Notes: generated by a model from the letters alone, not told the origin. DNA of 64,000 nt from Pseudomonas sp. HR96 (GCF_034059295.1 NZ_CP139141.1:2835001-2899000); one strand, 5' to 3'. Shown: positions 44,935 through 54,848, numbered from the stretch's first letter. A program made the numbers and translations.

Positions 44935-46353
44935 TCAACGACCGCGGTAGATATGCGCGCCCGCCTCGGGGGCCAGACCACGGAACAGCAGGGCCGACAA
45001 AGCCGTGACCAGCCCGAACAGCAGCATCACTGCGGCGATGTCCTGCTGGTCCACCTGCGCCTGCCCCCGCCACTGCACCATCACTCCCAACAGCGCCGCA
45101 GCCGCCCCTACGGAGACGCTGATGGTCAGCAGCACGCTCATCGAAGACAGGCTGCTGGCCCGGCTGGACAGCTGCGGCGGTACATCGGCGTAGGTCAGCG
45201 AACCCAGGGTGCTGAACTGCAACGAGTTGATCATGCCGCTGGCAAACAGCACCGGCACCACAATCCACAGCGGCGTGGCCACCGAGAACCCGGCGCAGGC
45301 CGCCAGCAGCACGCCCGACAGGACTGCGTTGACCATCAAGCTGCGGCGAAAGCCGACTCGGCGCACGATGCGCACCGCCAGGAGTTTCATCAGGCAGGCG
45401 CCCACGCCGGTGGCGAAGGTCAACAGCCCGGCCTGCAGTGCGTTCAAGCCAAAGCACAGCTGAAACAACAGCACCAGCAGGAACGACTGGGCGCTGCTGC
45501 CGAAGCGAAACAGGTTGCCGCCCCAGAACGTCACGGCAAACGAGGAGATCCGCAGCAGCGAGAAATCGATCAGCGGCTGCGAGTGGCGCCGCGCGTGCAA
45601 CCGATAGATCAGCGCGCTGACGATGCCCACCGCCAGCAGCATCAATACCCAGCGTTGCGGCAGCAGACCGTGGCCCATGGCCTCGAAGCCGAACACCAGG
45701 CAGCCCACCGCCAGCGCACTGAGGACCACCCCCAACCCGTCCAGCGGCTGGCCGCGCTCGGCGGGGTAATCGGCGATATGCCGCAGCACCAGGTGTATGC
45801 CCAGCAGGCCGATCGGCACATTGACCAGAAAGATCCAGTGCCATGACAGCAGCGTCACCAGCAGACCGCCCAAAGGCGGGCCCAGCACCGAACCCAGCAG
45901 CCCCGCGACCGTCAGAAAGGACATGGCGCGCATGAGATTTTCCCGCGCCACCCAGCGCAGCAGGATGACCTGCCCCACCGGCACCATCAGCGCCCCGGAG
46001 GCCCCCTGCACCACCCGCGCCACTGACAGCTGGGCCAAAGAGCCGGCCGCCGCGCAAGCCACCGAGGCCAGGGTGAACAAGGCGATGGCGCCGATGAACA
46101 CCCGCCGCGGGCCGAAACGATCGGCCACCCAGCCGCTGACCGGGACGAACATCGCCACCGCCAGCAGGTACAGCGACACCACCAGGTTCATCCGCACCCC
46201 GGGCTCGCCGAAATCGCTGGCCATCTGCGGCAAGGCCGTGAGCACCGCACTGCCATCGAGCAGTTCCATGAACAGCGCGCAGCCGATGATCATTGGCACG
46301 GTCTTGTTGAAAGCGGCCGTGGCAGGTGGGAGGGTGCGGGCCGCTACATTCAC
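44935..46353 (-). CDS. MFS multidrug-type exporter, DHA2 family
   Basis: A 472-residue integral membrane protein with about 14 helices. Motifs: LFMELLDGSAVLTALPQMAS in helix 1 (D-x-T/A-V-x-x-ALP), GWVADRFGPRRVFIGAIALF (motif A), RVVQGASGALMVPVGQVILL (motif B region) and GPPLGGLLVTLLSWHWIFLV, then NVPIG (motif C and following), which is the EmrB/QacA wording. Probable proton-driven export of hydrophobic compounds. It is on the same strand as the esterase but separated by 115 bp. Not obviously part of the polysaccharide operon. Confidence 0.88.
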   Translation of the reverse strand: MNVAARTLPPATAAFNKTVPMIIGCALFMELLDGSAVLTALPQMASDFGEPGVRMNLVVSLYLLAVAMFVPVSGWVADRFGPRRVFIGAIALFTLASVACAAAGSLAQLSVARVVQGASGALMVPVGQVILLRWVARENLMRAMSFLTVAGLLGSVLGPPLGGLLVTLLSWHWIFLVNVPIGLLGIHLVLRHIADYPAERGQPLDGLGVVLSALAVGCLVFGFEAMGHGLLPQRWVLMLLAVGIVSALIYRLHARRHSQPLIDFSLLRISSFAVTFWGGNLFRFGSSAQSFLLVLLFQLCFGLNALQAGLLTFATGVGACLMKLLAVRIVRRVGFRRSLMVNAVLSGVLLAACAGFSVATPLWIVVPVLFASGMINSLQFSTLGSLTYADVPPQLSSRASSLSSMSVLLTISVSVGAAAALLGVMVQWRGQAQVDQQDIAAVMLLFGLVTALSALLFRGLAPEAGAHIYRGR

Positions 46354-46402
46354 GTCGGCACGGGCCCCGTCTCATGAGAGTCGATGTGCTGCGTGACGAA
46401 GG

Positions 46403-46786
46403 TCACTGGCCGAGGCGCTCTGAGATCTCGATCAGGTTGAGATCCGGGTCGCGCACATACACTGAACGAATGGGGCCCGTCGCGCCGGTCCGCTTGACGG
46501 GTCCCTCGATGACTGGCCACCGATGCGCCGCGAGCCGATCGATCACCTGATCCAGCGGGCAACTGGCAATGAAGCACAGGTCTAGCGAACCCGGCACTGG
46601 CAGATGCGCCTTGGGTTCGAACTCCTTCCCGCGTAGATGGACATTGATCTTCTGCTCGCCGAAACGAAAAGCCAGGCGCCCTTCCCCGAAGGTTTCCAGT
46701 TGCATGCCCAGCACCTGCGTGTAGAAGCCCTTGCAGGCGTCGACATCGAAGGTGGTCAGGACGAGGTGATCCAGGTGATCGATCAT
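46403..46786 (-). CDS. VOC-superfamily protein (glyoxalase/bleomycin-resistance type)
   Basis: A 127-residue single-domain protein; ATG 46786 (MIDHLDHLVLTTFDVDACKG) has GGGGGAAA upstream and is the natural start. The two beta-alpha-beta-beta-beta modules are readable: HLVLTTFDVDACKGFYTQVL, then GMQLETFGEGRLAFRFG, and SLDLCFIASCPLDQVIDRLA ... SVYVRDPDLNLIEISE with the metal-ligand-type Glu at the end. Family members act as dioxygenases, lyases or drug-binding proteins; specificity is not evident. Single gene convergent to nothing close. Confidence 0.85.
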   Translation of the reverse strand: MIDHLDHLVLTTFDVDACKGFYTQVLGMQLETFGEGRLAFRFGEQKINVHLRGKEFEPKAHLPVPGSLDLCFIASCPLDQVIDRLAAHRWPVIEGPVKRTGATGPIRSVYVRDPDLNLIEISERLGQ

Positions 46787-47054
46787 CGGTTTTCCCCCAG
46801 GGTTGCTGCGTCCCGAAGGCGCGGTAGCCATGCTCGGCCACTCTAATGGCCCACAATGACCGCAACAAGCCCTGATGACGGGCGTGCGGCGGCGCCTCGG
46901 GCAGTTTGACACGCCAGCGGCAACCGGACGCCCTCGCTGGGCCGCCCAGAAACTTCTCTTTGAAACATCGGGTCATGAGATGCCGGGGGGGCAGTCATGG
47001 GTCTTCAAAACAGCTTGTGGTAGCCTCGATACCTCATCCACCGGCGCTCTACAG

Positions 47055-47384
47055 ATGGCGAAAGGAATGGCTCAAAGGGACAAGGACGGCCGCAAGATAT
47101 CGGAGCGGCATGCCCCGCCGGAAAGACGTGGAAACGGTAACCTGCGCATCGAGGCGGTCTGGGATAGCTCCGGAAAGCTGGTGACCTATTCTTTCGCCTA
47201 CATCAACTCCAGGGTGTACTCTGGAGACAACGGCAGGGTACTGGGATATGACAATGCCCATGGTGAGCACCATCGACATGTCATGGGCGAATACCAGCTC
47301 GTCGAATTCGAATCATTCGAAAAAACGATGGAGCTGTTTCAAGAGCAGTGGCAGACCTACCTGAGGTCGAAGGAGGGGCAATGA
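47055..47384 (+). CDS. TumE/DUF6516-like toxin of a type II module
   Basis: A 109-residue protein. ATG 47055 is taken; ATG 47067 (MAQRDKDGRK) is equally possible because neither has a clear SD. Family wording: NLRIEAVWDSSGKLVTYSFA, then YINSRVYSGDNGRVLGYDNA, then HGEHHRHVMGEYQLVEFES. The RYDN...HxHH/HRH pattern is that of DUF6516 (TumE) toxins. Its stop overlaps the start of the next gene (ATGA), the usual toxin-first arrangement in this family. Activity is inferred from family only. Confidence 0.7.
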   Translation: MAKGMAQRDKDGRKISERHAPPERRGNGNLRIEAVWDSSGKLVTYSFAYINSRVYSGDNGRVLGYDNAHGEHHRHVMGEYQLVEFESFEKTMELFQEQWQTYLRSKEGQ

Positions 47385-47728
47385 GCAAAATCTACCAGGT
47401 TGAAAGCGAAGATGACTTCCTGGCTCGCATGCGGACCCTGGCTCGCAAAATCGACAATGAAGAAATCGTGGCCAGTTATGAAGCCGAAAGCTTCGAAACC
47501 TGCGAGGACATGCAGGCTGCCGTCGCCCGCGACAAGTCGATTGAAAAGGCCCGCAGCCTCGGGAATGTTCCCTCTGTAGGTGCCATGCTCAGGAACAAGC
47601 GCGCGAGCGTGAAGGTGAGCCGCCCCGAAAAGATCATCAAACTCGTGAAGGGTGAGCCAGATGCACCCAGGTTGCTTGCTTCCCCTGGCGCCGCGCGGCT
47701 TGCCAAGGCGAGAGCCAGGAAACCCTGA
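47381..47728 (+). CDS. antitoxin-like transcriptional regulator paired with TumE
   Basis: A 115-residue basic protein starting MSKIYQVESEDDFLARMRTL; the ATG overlaps the toxin stop by 4 bp. Residues 1-60 are acidic-helical (KIDNEEIVASYEAESFETCE) and could bind the toxin. Residues 60-95 (KARSLGNVPSVGAMLRNKRA, then SVKVSRPEKIIKLVK) are basic and could bind DNA. It resembles the HVO_A0114-type partners of DUF6516 toxins in position and size. It may bind the 10-bp repeats found 13 bp downstream. Confidence 0.6.
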   Translation: MSKIYQVESEDDFLARMRTLARKIDNEEIVASYEAESFETCEDMQAAVARDKSIEKARSLGNVPSVGAMLRNKRASVKVSRPEKIIKLVKGEPDAPRLLASPGAARLAKARARKP

Positions 47729-47740
47729 CCTTCTATTGCA

Positions 47741-47780
47741 GCAACGTGCAACAACGTGCAACAACGTGCAGCAACGTGCA
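47741..47780. repeat. four 10-bp tandem repeats, RCAACGTGCA
   Basis: GCAACGTGCA, ACAACGTGCA, ACAACGTGCA, GCAACGTGCA lie head to tail, followed by a partial ACA. The exact 10-bp period puts each copy on the same helix face, a good arrangement for cooperative protein binding, although simple slippage could also explain it. The array is between the antitoxin stop (47,728) and the start of the small protein at 47,837. Confidence 0.85.
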
Positions 47781-47836
47781 ACAGCACCGCCCCAAGGCAA
47801 GCCATTGAACGCTCGACCCCCAACCCCTCCGCCGCC

Positions 47837-48142
47837 ATGACCTTGGCACCCAGAGAAATCGCGCAGATCCTGCGCGAGGTCGTTTTCCAACGCAGAACCC
47901 TCAAGCGATCCGACAGCCATCCCACCACTACCGGCCTGAGCGCAGCGCTCATCGTCGACTCGGAAGGCTGGCTGATCACCCTGCACATCGAGCATGCACA
48001 CCTGCATCACTGCGAGCATTGCCTCGCACCCGATGGCAGACAATGGTCGCTCTGCGGCGGCGACCGCTTTGGTACCGACCCCATCGCCCTGCTCAGCACC
48101 TGGGAACACCAGAGCCTCGAACAGCTGCTGACCACCCTCTGA
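47837..48142 (+). CDS. small conserved protein, DUF7693-like
   Basis: A 101-residue protein starting MTLAPREIAQILREVVFQRR. Family-like features are SAALIVDSEGWLITLHIEHA, then HCEHCLAPDGRQWSLCGGDR (C-x-x-C pair) and the terminal FGTDPIALLSTWEHQSLEQL. This matches my memory of a Pseudomonas-restricted family annotated as DUF7693; its function is not known. The 27 codons upstream in frame fall in the tandem repeat and are not coding. Confidence 0.65.
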   Translation: MTLAPREIAQILREVVFQRRTLKRSDSHPTTTGLSAALIVDSEGWLITLHIEHAHLHHCEHCLAPDGRQWSLCGGDRFGTDPIALLSTWEHQSLEQLLTTL

Positions 48143-48158
48143 CAGCCGCCCCTGGCCG

Positions 48159-48290
48159 TCATTGCTTGTGCCGCCGGCAGCGCTCCGAGCAGTAGCGCAC
48201 CTCATCCCAGCAGCGGGCCCACTTCTTGCGCCACGCAAAGGGCCGACCACAGGTGGCGCAGTCCTTGACCGGCAATTCGCTCTTCTTCAC
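48159..48290 (-). CDS. DUF2256 zinc-ribbon-like small protein
   Basis: A 43-residue protein. I set the start at GTG 48290, which has GGAGG 6 bp upstream and gives [20 protein letters not shown], then [20 protein letters not shown]. The CxxCGRPFxWRKKW...YCSxRCR pattern is diagnostic of DUF2256, with four Cys likely binding zinc. Such proteins often neighbour cryptochrome/photolyase genes; none is visible here. Longer forms starting upstream are not family-like. Confidence 0.8.
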   Translation of the reverse strand: MKKSELPVKDCATCGRPFAWRKKWARCWDEVRYCSERCRRHKQ

Positions 48291-48454
48291 CCTCACCCTC
48301 CAGACCACAGCGCAACGCGACGGCGCAGTATCCCTCGCCTGAAGACACCGTGCAGCATCGATTGTCGGCCTGCACACAGGATTCAAGACTCTCCGGCCGC
48401 TACCGATAACCACGGCATGGCCACACTGCCAGTGGCCTTTCGAGTGCGCCGCCC

Positions 48455-50041
48455 ATGCCCTTTATCCGTAACCCGCAACTGGTGCGCAGCAACCTTTACG
48501 GCTTGCTGGCTTTCTACATCTTTTCAATCTTCCTGCTGGCCATGGCTTGGGAGTTCAAGGTTGAAGCGCTGGCCATGCACCTGCTGGACCTGCCCTACGA
48601 CGGCGACTTCGAGGTTTCCGAGCGCTGGCGTTTCGTGCTGACGTCGACCGGGTTCGCGGTGTTGGCGATGATCGTGCCCTTCATCGTCCTCAAGCGCCTG
48701 GTCGGTCGCCTGCACGTCAGCTACAACAACCTGGTGGTGGCCCAGGCCTACAGTGACTCGCTGGCGCGCCATGACCCTTTGTCCGGCCTGCTCAACCGCC
48801 GCGTGTTCCACGAGCAGCTGGTCGCGCGCCTGGAGCAACCGGCGGCCAGCACCGCAGTGATGCTGCTGGACCTCGACAAGTTCAAGACCATCAACGACAC
48901 CCACGGCCATGCTGCGGGCGACACGGCCATCTGCGCGGTGGCCGACATGCTGCGTGACGCGACCGCTGGCTGGCAGGCCAGCCTGGCGCGCTTGGGTGGC
49001 GATGAGTTTGCCCTGGCGGTGACCGGGGATTTCAGCCGCGCCGAGCTGGCGGCGTTGGCCGAAACACTGCTGGACAGAATCGCCGGCGCCGTCACCGGCC
49101 TGCCCGGCATTGCCTTCAGTGCGACCCTGGGCATCGCCGTATCGCCGGTCGATGGAACCGCCGCCGAAACCCTGTTGCAACACGCCGACAGCGCCATGTA
49201 CCGCGGCAAGCACAACGGCCGCGCCGTGTTTCATTTCTACGAGGCCAGCTTCGAGCAGGAGCAACGTGAGCAGGCGCGGTTCGAGCAGGAGCTGCGCCAG
49301 GCCATCGAGGCGCGGCAGATTCAGCCCTACTATCAGCCCATCGTCAGCCTTCCCGAGCAGCAGTTGGTGGGCTTCGAGCTGCTGGCCCGCTGGCTGCACC
49401 CCGAACGCGGCATGGTCATGCCCCAGGACTTCATCGCCCTGACCGAACAACTGGGGCTGATCAAGTTGCTGACCGAAAGCCTGCTGCTGCAGGCCTTCGC
49501 CCAGGCCCGGGAGTGGCCGCGCGCCCTGACGCTGGCGGTCAACGTGTCGTCCTCGATGATCGAGAGCGTCGACTTTCCGGATTGGCTGCAGGCGTTGGCC
49601 CTCAAGGGCAACTTCCCGCTCGAGCGCCTGGAGGTGGAGGTAACCGAAAACGCCCTGGTCGCCAACGTCGGCAGTGCCCGGCTGAACCTGGAGCGCCTGC
49701 GCGCCCTTGGCGTGTCGGTGGCCCTGGATGATTTCGGCACCGGCTATTCAGGCCTCTATCATCTGACCCAACTGGCCATCGACAAGATCAAGATCGACCG
49801 CTCGTTCTTCGACATCTCCCTGGACAGCCAGAGCGAAATGGTCCGCGCCATCCTGGCGTTGGGCAAGAGCCTGCGCATGCAGATCACCGCCGAAGGCGTC
49901 GAGCATGAACAGTTGGCCAACTGGCTGGCGACCCACGAATGCGACTTTGCCCAGGGGTTTCTGTTCGGCGCTGCCCTGCCGCTGGCTCAGGTCACGGCGC
50001 TCGTGGCCAGCGATCCGGGCGCAGGGCCGCTGAGGGCTTGA
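48455..50041 (+). CDS. membrane GGDEF-EAL protein (c-di-GMP turnover)
   Basis: A 528-residue protein with two helices (about 10-30 and 62-82), then a GGDEF domain from about 100 and an EAL domain from about 275. The GGDEF loop is intact (LGGDEF near 180). The EAL motif reads ELL (GFELLARW), still with the catalytic Glu. Other EAL residues are present: [28 protein letters not shown] and [10 protein letters not shown]. It could thus both make and degrade c-di-GMP. The periplasmic loop between the helices is short (about 30 residues). It precedes the chemoreceptor gene by 114 bp. Confidence 0.92.
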   Translation: MPFIRNPQLVRSNLYGLLAFYIFSIFLLAMAWEFKVEALAMHLLDLPYDGDFEVSERWRFVLTSTGFAVLAMIVPFIVLKRLVGRLHVSYNNLVVAQAYSDSLARHDPLSGLLNRRVFHEQLVARLEQPAASTAVMLLDLDKFKTINDTHGHAAGDTAICAVADMLRDATAGWQASLARLGGDEFALAVTGDFSRAELAALAETLLDRIAGAVTGLPGIAFSATLGIAVSPVDGTAAETLLQHADSAMYRGKHNGRAVFHFYEASFEQEQREQARFEQELRQAIEARQIQPYYQPIVSLPEQQLVGFELLARWLHPERGMVMPQDFIALTEQLGLIKLLTESLLLQAFAQAREWPRALTLAVNVSSSMIESVDFPDWLQALALKGNFPLERLEVEVTENALVANVGSARLNLERLRALGVSVALDDFGTGYSGLYHLTQLAIDKIKIDRSFFDISLDSQSEMVRAILALGKSLRMQITAEGVEHEQLANWLATHECDFAQGFLFGAALPLAQVTALVASDPGAGPLRA

Positions 50042-50155
50042 TGGAAGGCGGCTGAAACGATTAATGCTACGTCGCAGGCGGCCGATAACACAGCATCGAT
50101 ACCCTCCTCGCCGCCCCTCGGCGTCGACCTCTATCCGTTCAAGGGGACACAGCCC

Positions 50156-52144
50156 ATGGGCCTGATGCCTGTAAAAATCATGACGCGGTTCAGCCTGGCC
50201 ATGGCGTCCATCGTGGTGGTCACAGCCGCCTCCGTCTATACCGTGATGGTCATCAGCGGCGAGCCCAAGCTGATCGAGTCCAACACCCAGGCGGCGCAGC
50301 AGTCGGCCAGCGCGATTGCCCGGCAGCTGACCATCAAGCTGTCGGAAATCGAAGGGCGGGTGGCAGCCATGGCCGACCTGGGCGCGACCTTGCCGACCGA
50401 CCCGGAACTGGTCAAGGCCAGCCTGGCGCGCATCATCGATTCCCAAGGTGACACGGCCGTGGCCGGTGGCGGGTTGTGGCCCGAGCCGAACGCCTTTACC
50501 CCGGGGGTCGAGCGCCGCAGCTTCTACTGGGCACGCAGCCAGAGCGCCTTGGGCTTTTCCGAGGAGTACAACCTGCCCCAGGCCGACGCCTACCAGGCAG
50601 CGGACTGGTACGCCCAGGGCAAGCGCGCGACGCCTGGCCACTGCGGCTGGTCGGACGCCTATGAGGACCCGGTCAGCAAGATCCTCATGACCACCTGCAC
50701 CGTGCCCTACAGCCGCGACCAGCGCTTTGCCGGGGTGGCGACCATCGACCTGACACTGACCGGCCTGGCGGATTTCCTCAAGGCCAACGGCAATGTCACC
50801 GGCGGCTATGCCTTTGCCCTGGACGCCTCGGGCAAGGTCCTGTACTTCCCGGCTGGCAACGACAAAGCGCAGGCCGACGAGGCCGGGCTGATCAAGGCCC
50901 TGCCCTGGTTCGACAGCGTTGCGCAGTGGCGCAAGTCGGGAGATCAGGCGGCGCACACCTACCCCATCGTCAACGACCCGCGCCTGGGCTCGCCCGGCTA
51001 CGTCAGCCTGACGCGCATCCCGGCCAGCGGCTGGGTGATCGGCCTGGTCACACCCAAGGCGCAGATGACGGCGATTGCCAGCCGCCTGACCGTGGACATT
51101 CTCACCACCTTGCTGCCGATCCTGCTGCTGGTGTTCGGCCTGGCCTGGCTGGCCGGGCGCTCGCTGCTCAAGCAGATCGACGAAACCACCCGGCAGATCG
51201 ACAGCCTGGGCGACAGTGGCCTGGGCGCCGCCGAGCTGGCGGTGCTGCGGCCCGACGAAATCGGCCTGCTGCGCGGCGCGGTGAACCGCTACGCCGGCAG
51301 CCTGCAACAGATGCTGCGCACCATCCGCGCCGAGTCCAGCCAGCTGCTGGTGCAGGCCGACGACGTGGCGCGGCTGTCCACGGTAATGGCCGACCGTGCC
51401 GAAGCGCAGCGTCAGGACAACACCCTGCTGGCCACGGCGGTCACTGAAATGTCTTCCAGCGCCCATGAGGTGGCCAACACCACCGGCGACTGCTCCAGCA
51501 CCGCCGAGCTGTCGCTGGCCACCGCGCGGCAGAGCCAGGCCCACGTCGAGCAGAACAGCCAGGCGATCGTTTCCCTGAGTGGCGACATCGGCAGCGTGGC
51601 CAGCGCGATCACCTCGCTTGGCCAGGACATCGAGGGCGTCAGCGGCGTGCTGGACGTGATCAAGTCGATCTCCTCGCAGACCAACCTGCTGGCCCTCAAC
51701 GCGGCCATCGAGGCGGCCCGCGCCGGTGAGCAGGGGCGCGGCTTCGCGGTGGTGGCCGACGAGGTGCGCACCCTCGCCGGGCGCACCCAGGCCTCGGCCG
51801 ACCAGATCCAGGAGATGATCGCCGAGCTGCGCCAGGCCTCGGTGACGGCCGTCAATACCATGGTCGCCGGCCAGGAGCGCACCCGCACCGTGGTGGAGAA
51901 GGCCGACCTGCTGGCCACGTCCCTGGGCAGCACGGTGGTTGGCTTCGACGACATCGTGCAGCGTACCCAGCAGATTGCCGTGGCCGCGCAGCAGCAGAGC
52001 CATGTGACCCAGGAAATCAACGAACTGGCAGTGAGGATTCATGCCGCCAGCGAGGAAGGCGCCCGTGATGCCGCCTCGCTCAGCGAGCTGAGCCAGGGCA
52101 TGCAGGCGCTGTCACGGCGGCTGGGTACGCTTAGCGGGCAGTGA
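50156..52144 (+). CDS. methyl-accepting chemotaxis protein with dCache sensor
   Basis: A 662-residue chemoreceptor. TM1 at about 10-32 ([20 protein letters not shown]); a periplasmic double-Cache ligand-binding region 35-300 ([20 protein letters not shown], then [19 protein letters not shown]); TM2 at about 310-332 ([20 protein letters not shown]); a HAMP-like linker; then the signalling hairpin near 505-545 ([20 protein letters not shown], then [16 protein letters not shown]). No C-terminal CheR-tether pentapeptide. dCache domains in Pseudomonas bind amino acids, polyamines or organic acids; the ligand cannot be told here. Confidence 0.92.
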   Translation: MGLMPVKIMTRFSLAMASIVVVTAASVYTVMVISGEPKLIESNTQAAQQSASAIARQLTIKLSEIEGRVAAMADLGATLPTDPELVKASLARIIDSQGDTAVAGGGLWPEPNAFTPGVERRSFYWARSQSALGFSEEYNLPQADAYQAADWYAQGKRATPGHCGWSDAYEDPVSKILMTTCTVPYSRDQRFAGVATIDLTLTGLADFLKANGNVTGGYAFALDASGKVLYFPAGNDKAQADEAGLIKALPWFDSVAQWRKSGDQAAHTYPIVNDPRLGSPGYVSLTRIPASGWVIGLVTPKAQMTAIASRLTVDILTTLLPILLLVFGLAWLAGRSLLKQIDETTRQIDSLGDSGLGAAELAVLRPDEIGLLRGAVNRYAGSLQQMLRTIRAESSQLLVQADDVARLSTVMADRAEAQRQDNTLLATAVTEMSSSAHEVANTTGDCSSTAELSLATARQSQAHVEQNSQAIVSLSGDIGSVASAITSLGQDIEGVSGVLDVIKSISSQTNLLALNAAIEAARAGEQGRGFAVVADEVRTLAGRTQASADQIQEMIAELRQASVTAVNTMVAGQERTRTVVEKADLLATSLGSTVVGFDDIVQRTQQIAVAAQQQSHVTQEINELAVRIHAASEEGARDAASLSELSQGMQALSRRLGTLSGQ

Positions 52145-52729
52145 AAGGCAGGTTTATGCCAAGCCCGTTTCAGCACCCAAAGCTCGGGCGCTTTGCACCC
52201 TCCTACATTGAATTCGGTGGCTGCTTCTATCGTGGGAGGGGGCAAAGCCCCCGAGAGGCCGCCAGGCCGATTTGCCTGGGCGGTTTGCATCCATGCACCG
52301 GCAAACTCATTGTCTTCGCCTCGTAACCCTGCACCACAACAGTGCCCACCTTGGGTCAAAGCTTCCCAGACCGGGGCTTTGACCCGCCCGCCAACCCGGC
52401 GAAAGCCCCGCAGCCCGGGCGCCGGCCACCCTGGCCCAAACCTTGCTTGCGACAATCAGGTCACTTCCCCAGGTGACCTTCGTTTCCTCCTCGGCCTGTT
52501 CGAGGGCGACGCGGCCTCAATGATGCGGCTGGCGGTCACAAGCGAAACGATCATGACTCTTCCAGCCGACAGCGTCGTCGGTCATTGAAATCGGGCCCAC
52601 CTTCCCTGCCCGCCTTTCATCCAGCCGCGTCCCGCCAACCTCTTCTCCCCCACAGCCACTGGCTGCCTTTGCGGCTGTCGGCGCGCAGGGTGCTGGCTGG
52701 GCGACGGCCTGACTTCAGGAGCTCTGTGC
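52145..52729. other. 585-bp leader region of the amide operon
   Basis: No gene is supported. It contains a GGGGGC/GCCCCC hairpin with AAA loop near 52,245 and, close to the operon, CAGCC/GGCTG (near 52,662) nested with ACAGCC/GGCTGT. An AmiR-type ANTAR protein encoded in this operon would act on paired hairpins in the leader RNA; the 52,640-52,700 structures are the obvious candidates, though they do not show the classic hexanucleotide loops. Confidence 0.4.
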
Positions 52730-53968
52730 ATGGCTATCAATCGTCGTACGTTTCTGCGCTCGACCGCGCTCTCTGCCGCTGCGCTGTCGGCGTTGAGCCT
52801 CAAGAGTTTCTCGGCGTTCGCCGCCGATGACGCGATCAATATCGCGTCGCTGTACGACAGCTCCGGGGGCCTGGACATCTATGGCAAGCCGATCGTCGAC
52901 GCCCTGACCTTCGCCGTCGAGGAGCTCAACGCCGCAGGCGGCCTGCTCGGCCGGCCGCTGAACCTGATCAAGTACGACACCCAGTCCAACATGCAGCTAT
53001 ACGCCCAGTACGCCCAGCAGGCGGCGCTCAAGGACAAGGCCGCCGTGGTGCACGCCGGCATCACCTCGTCGTCGCGCGAGGTGGTGCGCCCGGTGCTGGA
53101 TCGCTACAAGACCCTGTACTTCTACGACACCCAATATGAAGGCGGGGTGTGCGACCGCAACTTCTTCGCCACCGGCGTCACCCCCGGGCAGACCGTGGAA
53201 AAGCTGGTGGCCCACGTCACCGAAAAATGGGGCAAGAAGGTCTACATCGTCGCCGCCGACTACAACTACGGGCAGATCGTCACCGCCTGGGTGAAGAAAT
53301 TCGTCGAGCAGGCCGGCGGTTCGAGCGCCGGCATCGAGTTCTTCCCGCTGGACGTGACCAACTTCGGCGCGACCATCTCCAAGATCCAGGAAGCCAAGCC
53401 GGACTTCGTGTGGTCGGCGCTGGTGGGCGGCGCGCACATGTCGTTCTACCGCCAATGGAAGGCCGCCGGCATGACCGGCAAGCTGCCGATCGCCTCCACC
53501 ACCTTCGCCGGCGGCAACGAGCACATCGTGCTGTCGCCCGAGGAAAGCAACGGCATCCTCATCTGCCAGAACTACGTGCAGGAGCTGCAGACGCCGCTCA
53601 ACCTGGCGTTCGTCGAGCGTTTCCACAAGCGCTTCGGCGCCGACTACCCGTACATCACCGAGCTGGCCATGGCCACCTACCAGGGCATGCTGCTGTGGGC
53701 CGAGGGCGTGCGCCAGGCCGGCAGCGTGGAGCGCATGGCGGTGATCCAGGCGCTGGAGAAAGGCGTGAGCCTGGACCTGCCCAGCGGCAAGGTGACCATC
53801 GACCCGGCCACCCACCACTGCATCCTCGACGTGCACATCGCCGAGGTGCGCGACCATCGCCTGGAGGTGGTGCAAAGCTTCGCCCAGCAGGCGCCGTCGG
53901 ACACCGCCGCGGTGTGCGACCTGGTGAAGAACCCACGCGACGCCAAGCAGTACAGCATCGCGCTGTAA
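52730..53968 (+). CDS. ABC transporter binding protein, urea/short-chain-amide type
   Basis: A 412-residue exported receptor (Peripla_BP_6, UrtA/FmdD-like) with a twin-arginine signal (RRTFLRSTALSAAALSALSL at residues 5-24, then FAADD). Family wording: IASLYDSSGGLDIYGKPIVD, then LYFYDTQYEGGVCDRNFFAT (counterpart of UrtA 'FYPVQYEG'), and VWSALVGGAHMSFYRQWKAA. Export by Tat suggests it folds before export, perhaps with a cofactor or to control stability. Likely ligand is a small amide or urea analogue, judging from the amidase downstream. Confidence 0.88.
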   Translation: MAINRRTFLRSTALSAAALSALSLKSFSAFAADDAINIASLYDSSGGLDIYGKPIVDALTFAVEELNAAGGLLGRPLNLIKYDTQSNMQLYAQYAQQAALKDKAAVVHAGITSSSREVVRPVLDRYKTLYFYDTQYEGGVCDRNFFATGVTPGQTVEKLVAHVTEKWGKKVYIVAADYNYGQIVTAWVKKFVEQAGGSSAGIEFFPLDVTNFGATISKIQEAKPDFVWSALVGGAHMSFYRQWKAAGMTGKLPIASTTFAGGNEHIVLSPEESNGILICQNYVQELQTPLNLAFVERFHKRFGADYPYITELAMATYQGMLLWAEGVRQAGSVERMAVIQALEKGVSLDLPSGKVTIDPATHHCILDVHIAEVRDHRLEVVQSFAQQAPSDTAAVCDLVKNPRDAKQYSIAL

Positions 53969-53978
53969 GGAGGCCGGT

Positions 53979-54848
53979 ATGGATTGGGCTGCAGTCTTTT
54001 CGCTACAGATCATCGGCGCCATCGCCACCCTGGTGCTGCTCAGCATCGGCCTGGCCGTGGTGTTCGGCATGATGAAGATCATCAACCTGGCGCACGGCGA
54101 GTTCATGATGCTCGGCGGTTATGTGGCGGTGCTCGCCACCCACAACCTGCATGTGCCGATCTGGATCTCCATCCTGGTCCTGGCGCCGCTCACCGTCGGG
54201 CTGTTCGGCATGCTGGTGGAGCGTCTGCTGGTGCGCCACCTGTACGGGCGCATGATCGACACCATGCTCGCCACCTGGGGCCTGAGCCTGGCGCTGACCG
54301 GCACCGCCACCATGCTGTTCGGCAACACCACGGTGGGCATCAGCTCGCCGTTGCCGGGCATTGCCCTGGGCGCCTACCAGACCAGCGGCTACGGCCTGTT
54401 CGTGATCGCCGTGGCGCTGACGGTGCTGCTGGGCATGTGGGCGCTGCTGCGTTACACCGAGTTCGGCCTGTGCGCTCGCGCGACCATGCAGAACGCGAAA
54501 ATGGCCGCGGCGCTCGGCGCCCACCCCGGACGCATCTACAGCCTCACCTTTGGCCTGGGCGCTGCGCTGGCCGGGCTGGGGGGCGCGGTGCTGGCACCGT
54601 TGACCGGGGTCATCCCGACCCTGGGCGCGGCCTACATCGCCAAGGCCTTCATCACCGTGATCGGCGGCGGCAGTGCGGTCATTGTCGGCACGTTGAGTGC
54701 AGCCACAGCCTTTGGCGTGATCAGCCAGGTGGTGACTTTCTTCAGTACGCCGGTGTTCGGTGAAGTGGCGCTGCTGCTGGCGGCCATCGTGTTGATTCGG
54801 GTGTTGCCCCAGGGCATCACCGGGCGGTTCTTTCGGAGGGCGTTCTGA
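53979..54848 (+). CDS. ABC permease, UrtB/LivH-like
   Basis: A 289-residue inner-membrane permease with about 8 helices, starting 10 bp after the binding protein. Characteristic: FGMMKIINLAHGEFMMLGGY (INLAHGE motif), FGLCARATMQNAKMAAALGA (the conserved R-A-x-x-x-N coupling segment) and VIGGGSAVIVGTLSAATAFG. It forms the transport channel with the next gene; the stop overlaps the next ATG (TGATG). Confidence 0.92.
   Translation: MDWAAVFSLQIIGAIATLVLLSIGLAVVFGMMKIINLAHGEFMMLGGYVAVLATHNLHVPIWISILVLAPLTVGLFGMLVERLLVRHLYGRMIDTMLATWGLSLALTGTATMLFGNTTVGISSPLPGIALGAYQTSGYGLFVIAVALTVLLGMWALLRYTEFGLCARATMQNAKMAAALGAHPGRIYSLTFGLGAALAGLGGAVLAPLTGVIPTLGAAYIAKAFITVIGGGSAVIVGTLSAATAFGVISQVVTFFSTPVFGEVALLLAAIVLIRVLPQGITGRFFRRAF

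Noticed and set aside
44911..45846. 311-codon Gln/His-rich frame opposite the MFS gene
   Set aside because: Antisense shadow of a clear membrane transporter.
47741..47780. CRISPR-like array
   Set aside because: Repeats are 10 bp and directly adjacent with no spacers.
49748..52042. A 764-codon frame antisense to the chemoreceptor
   Set aside because: Arises from high-GC codon bias opposite a clearly coding chemoreceptor; His/Gly/Gln-rich with no domain.
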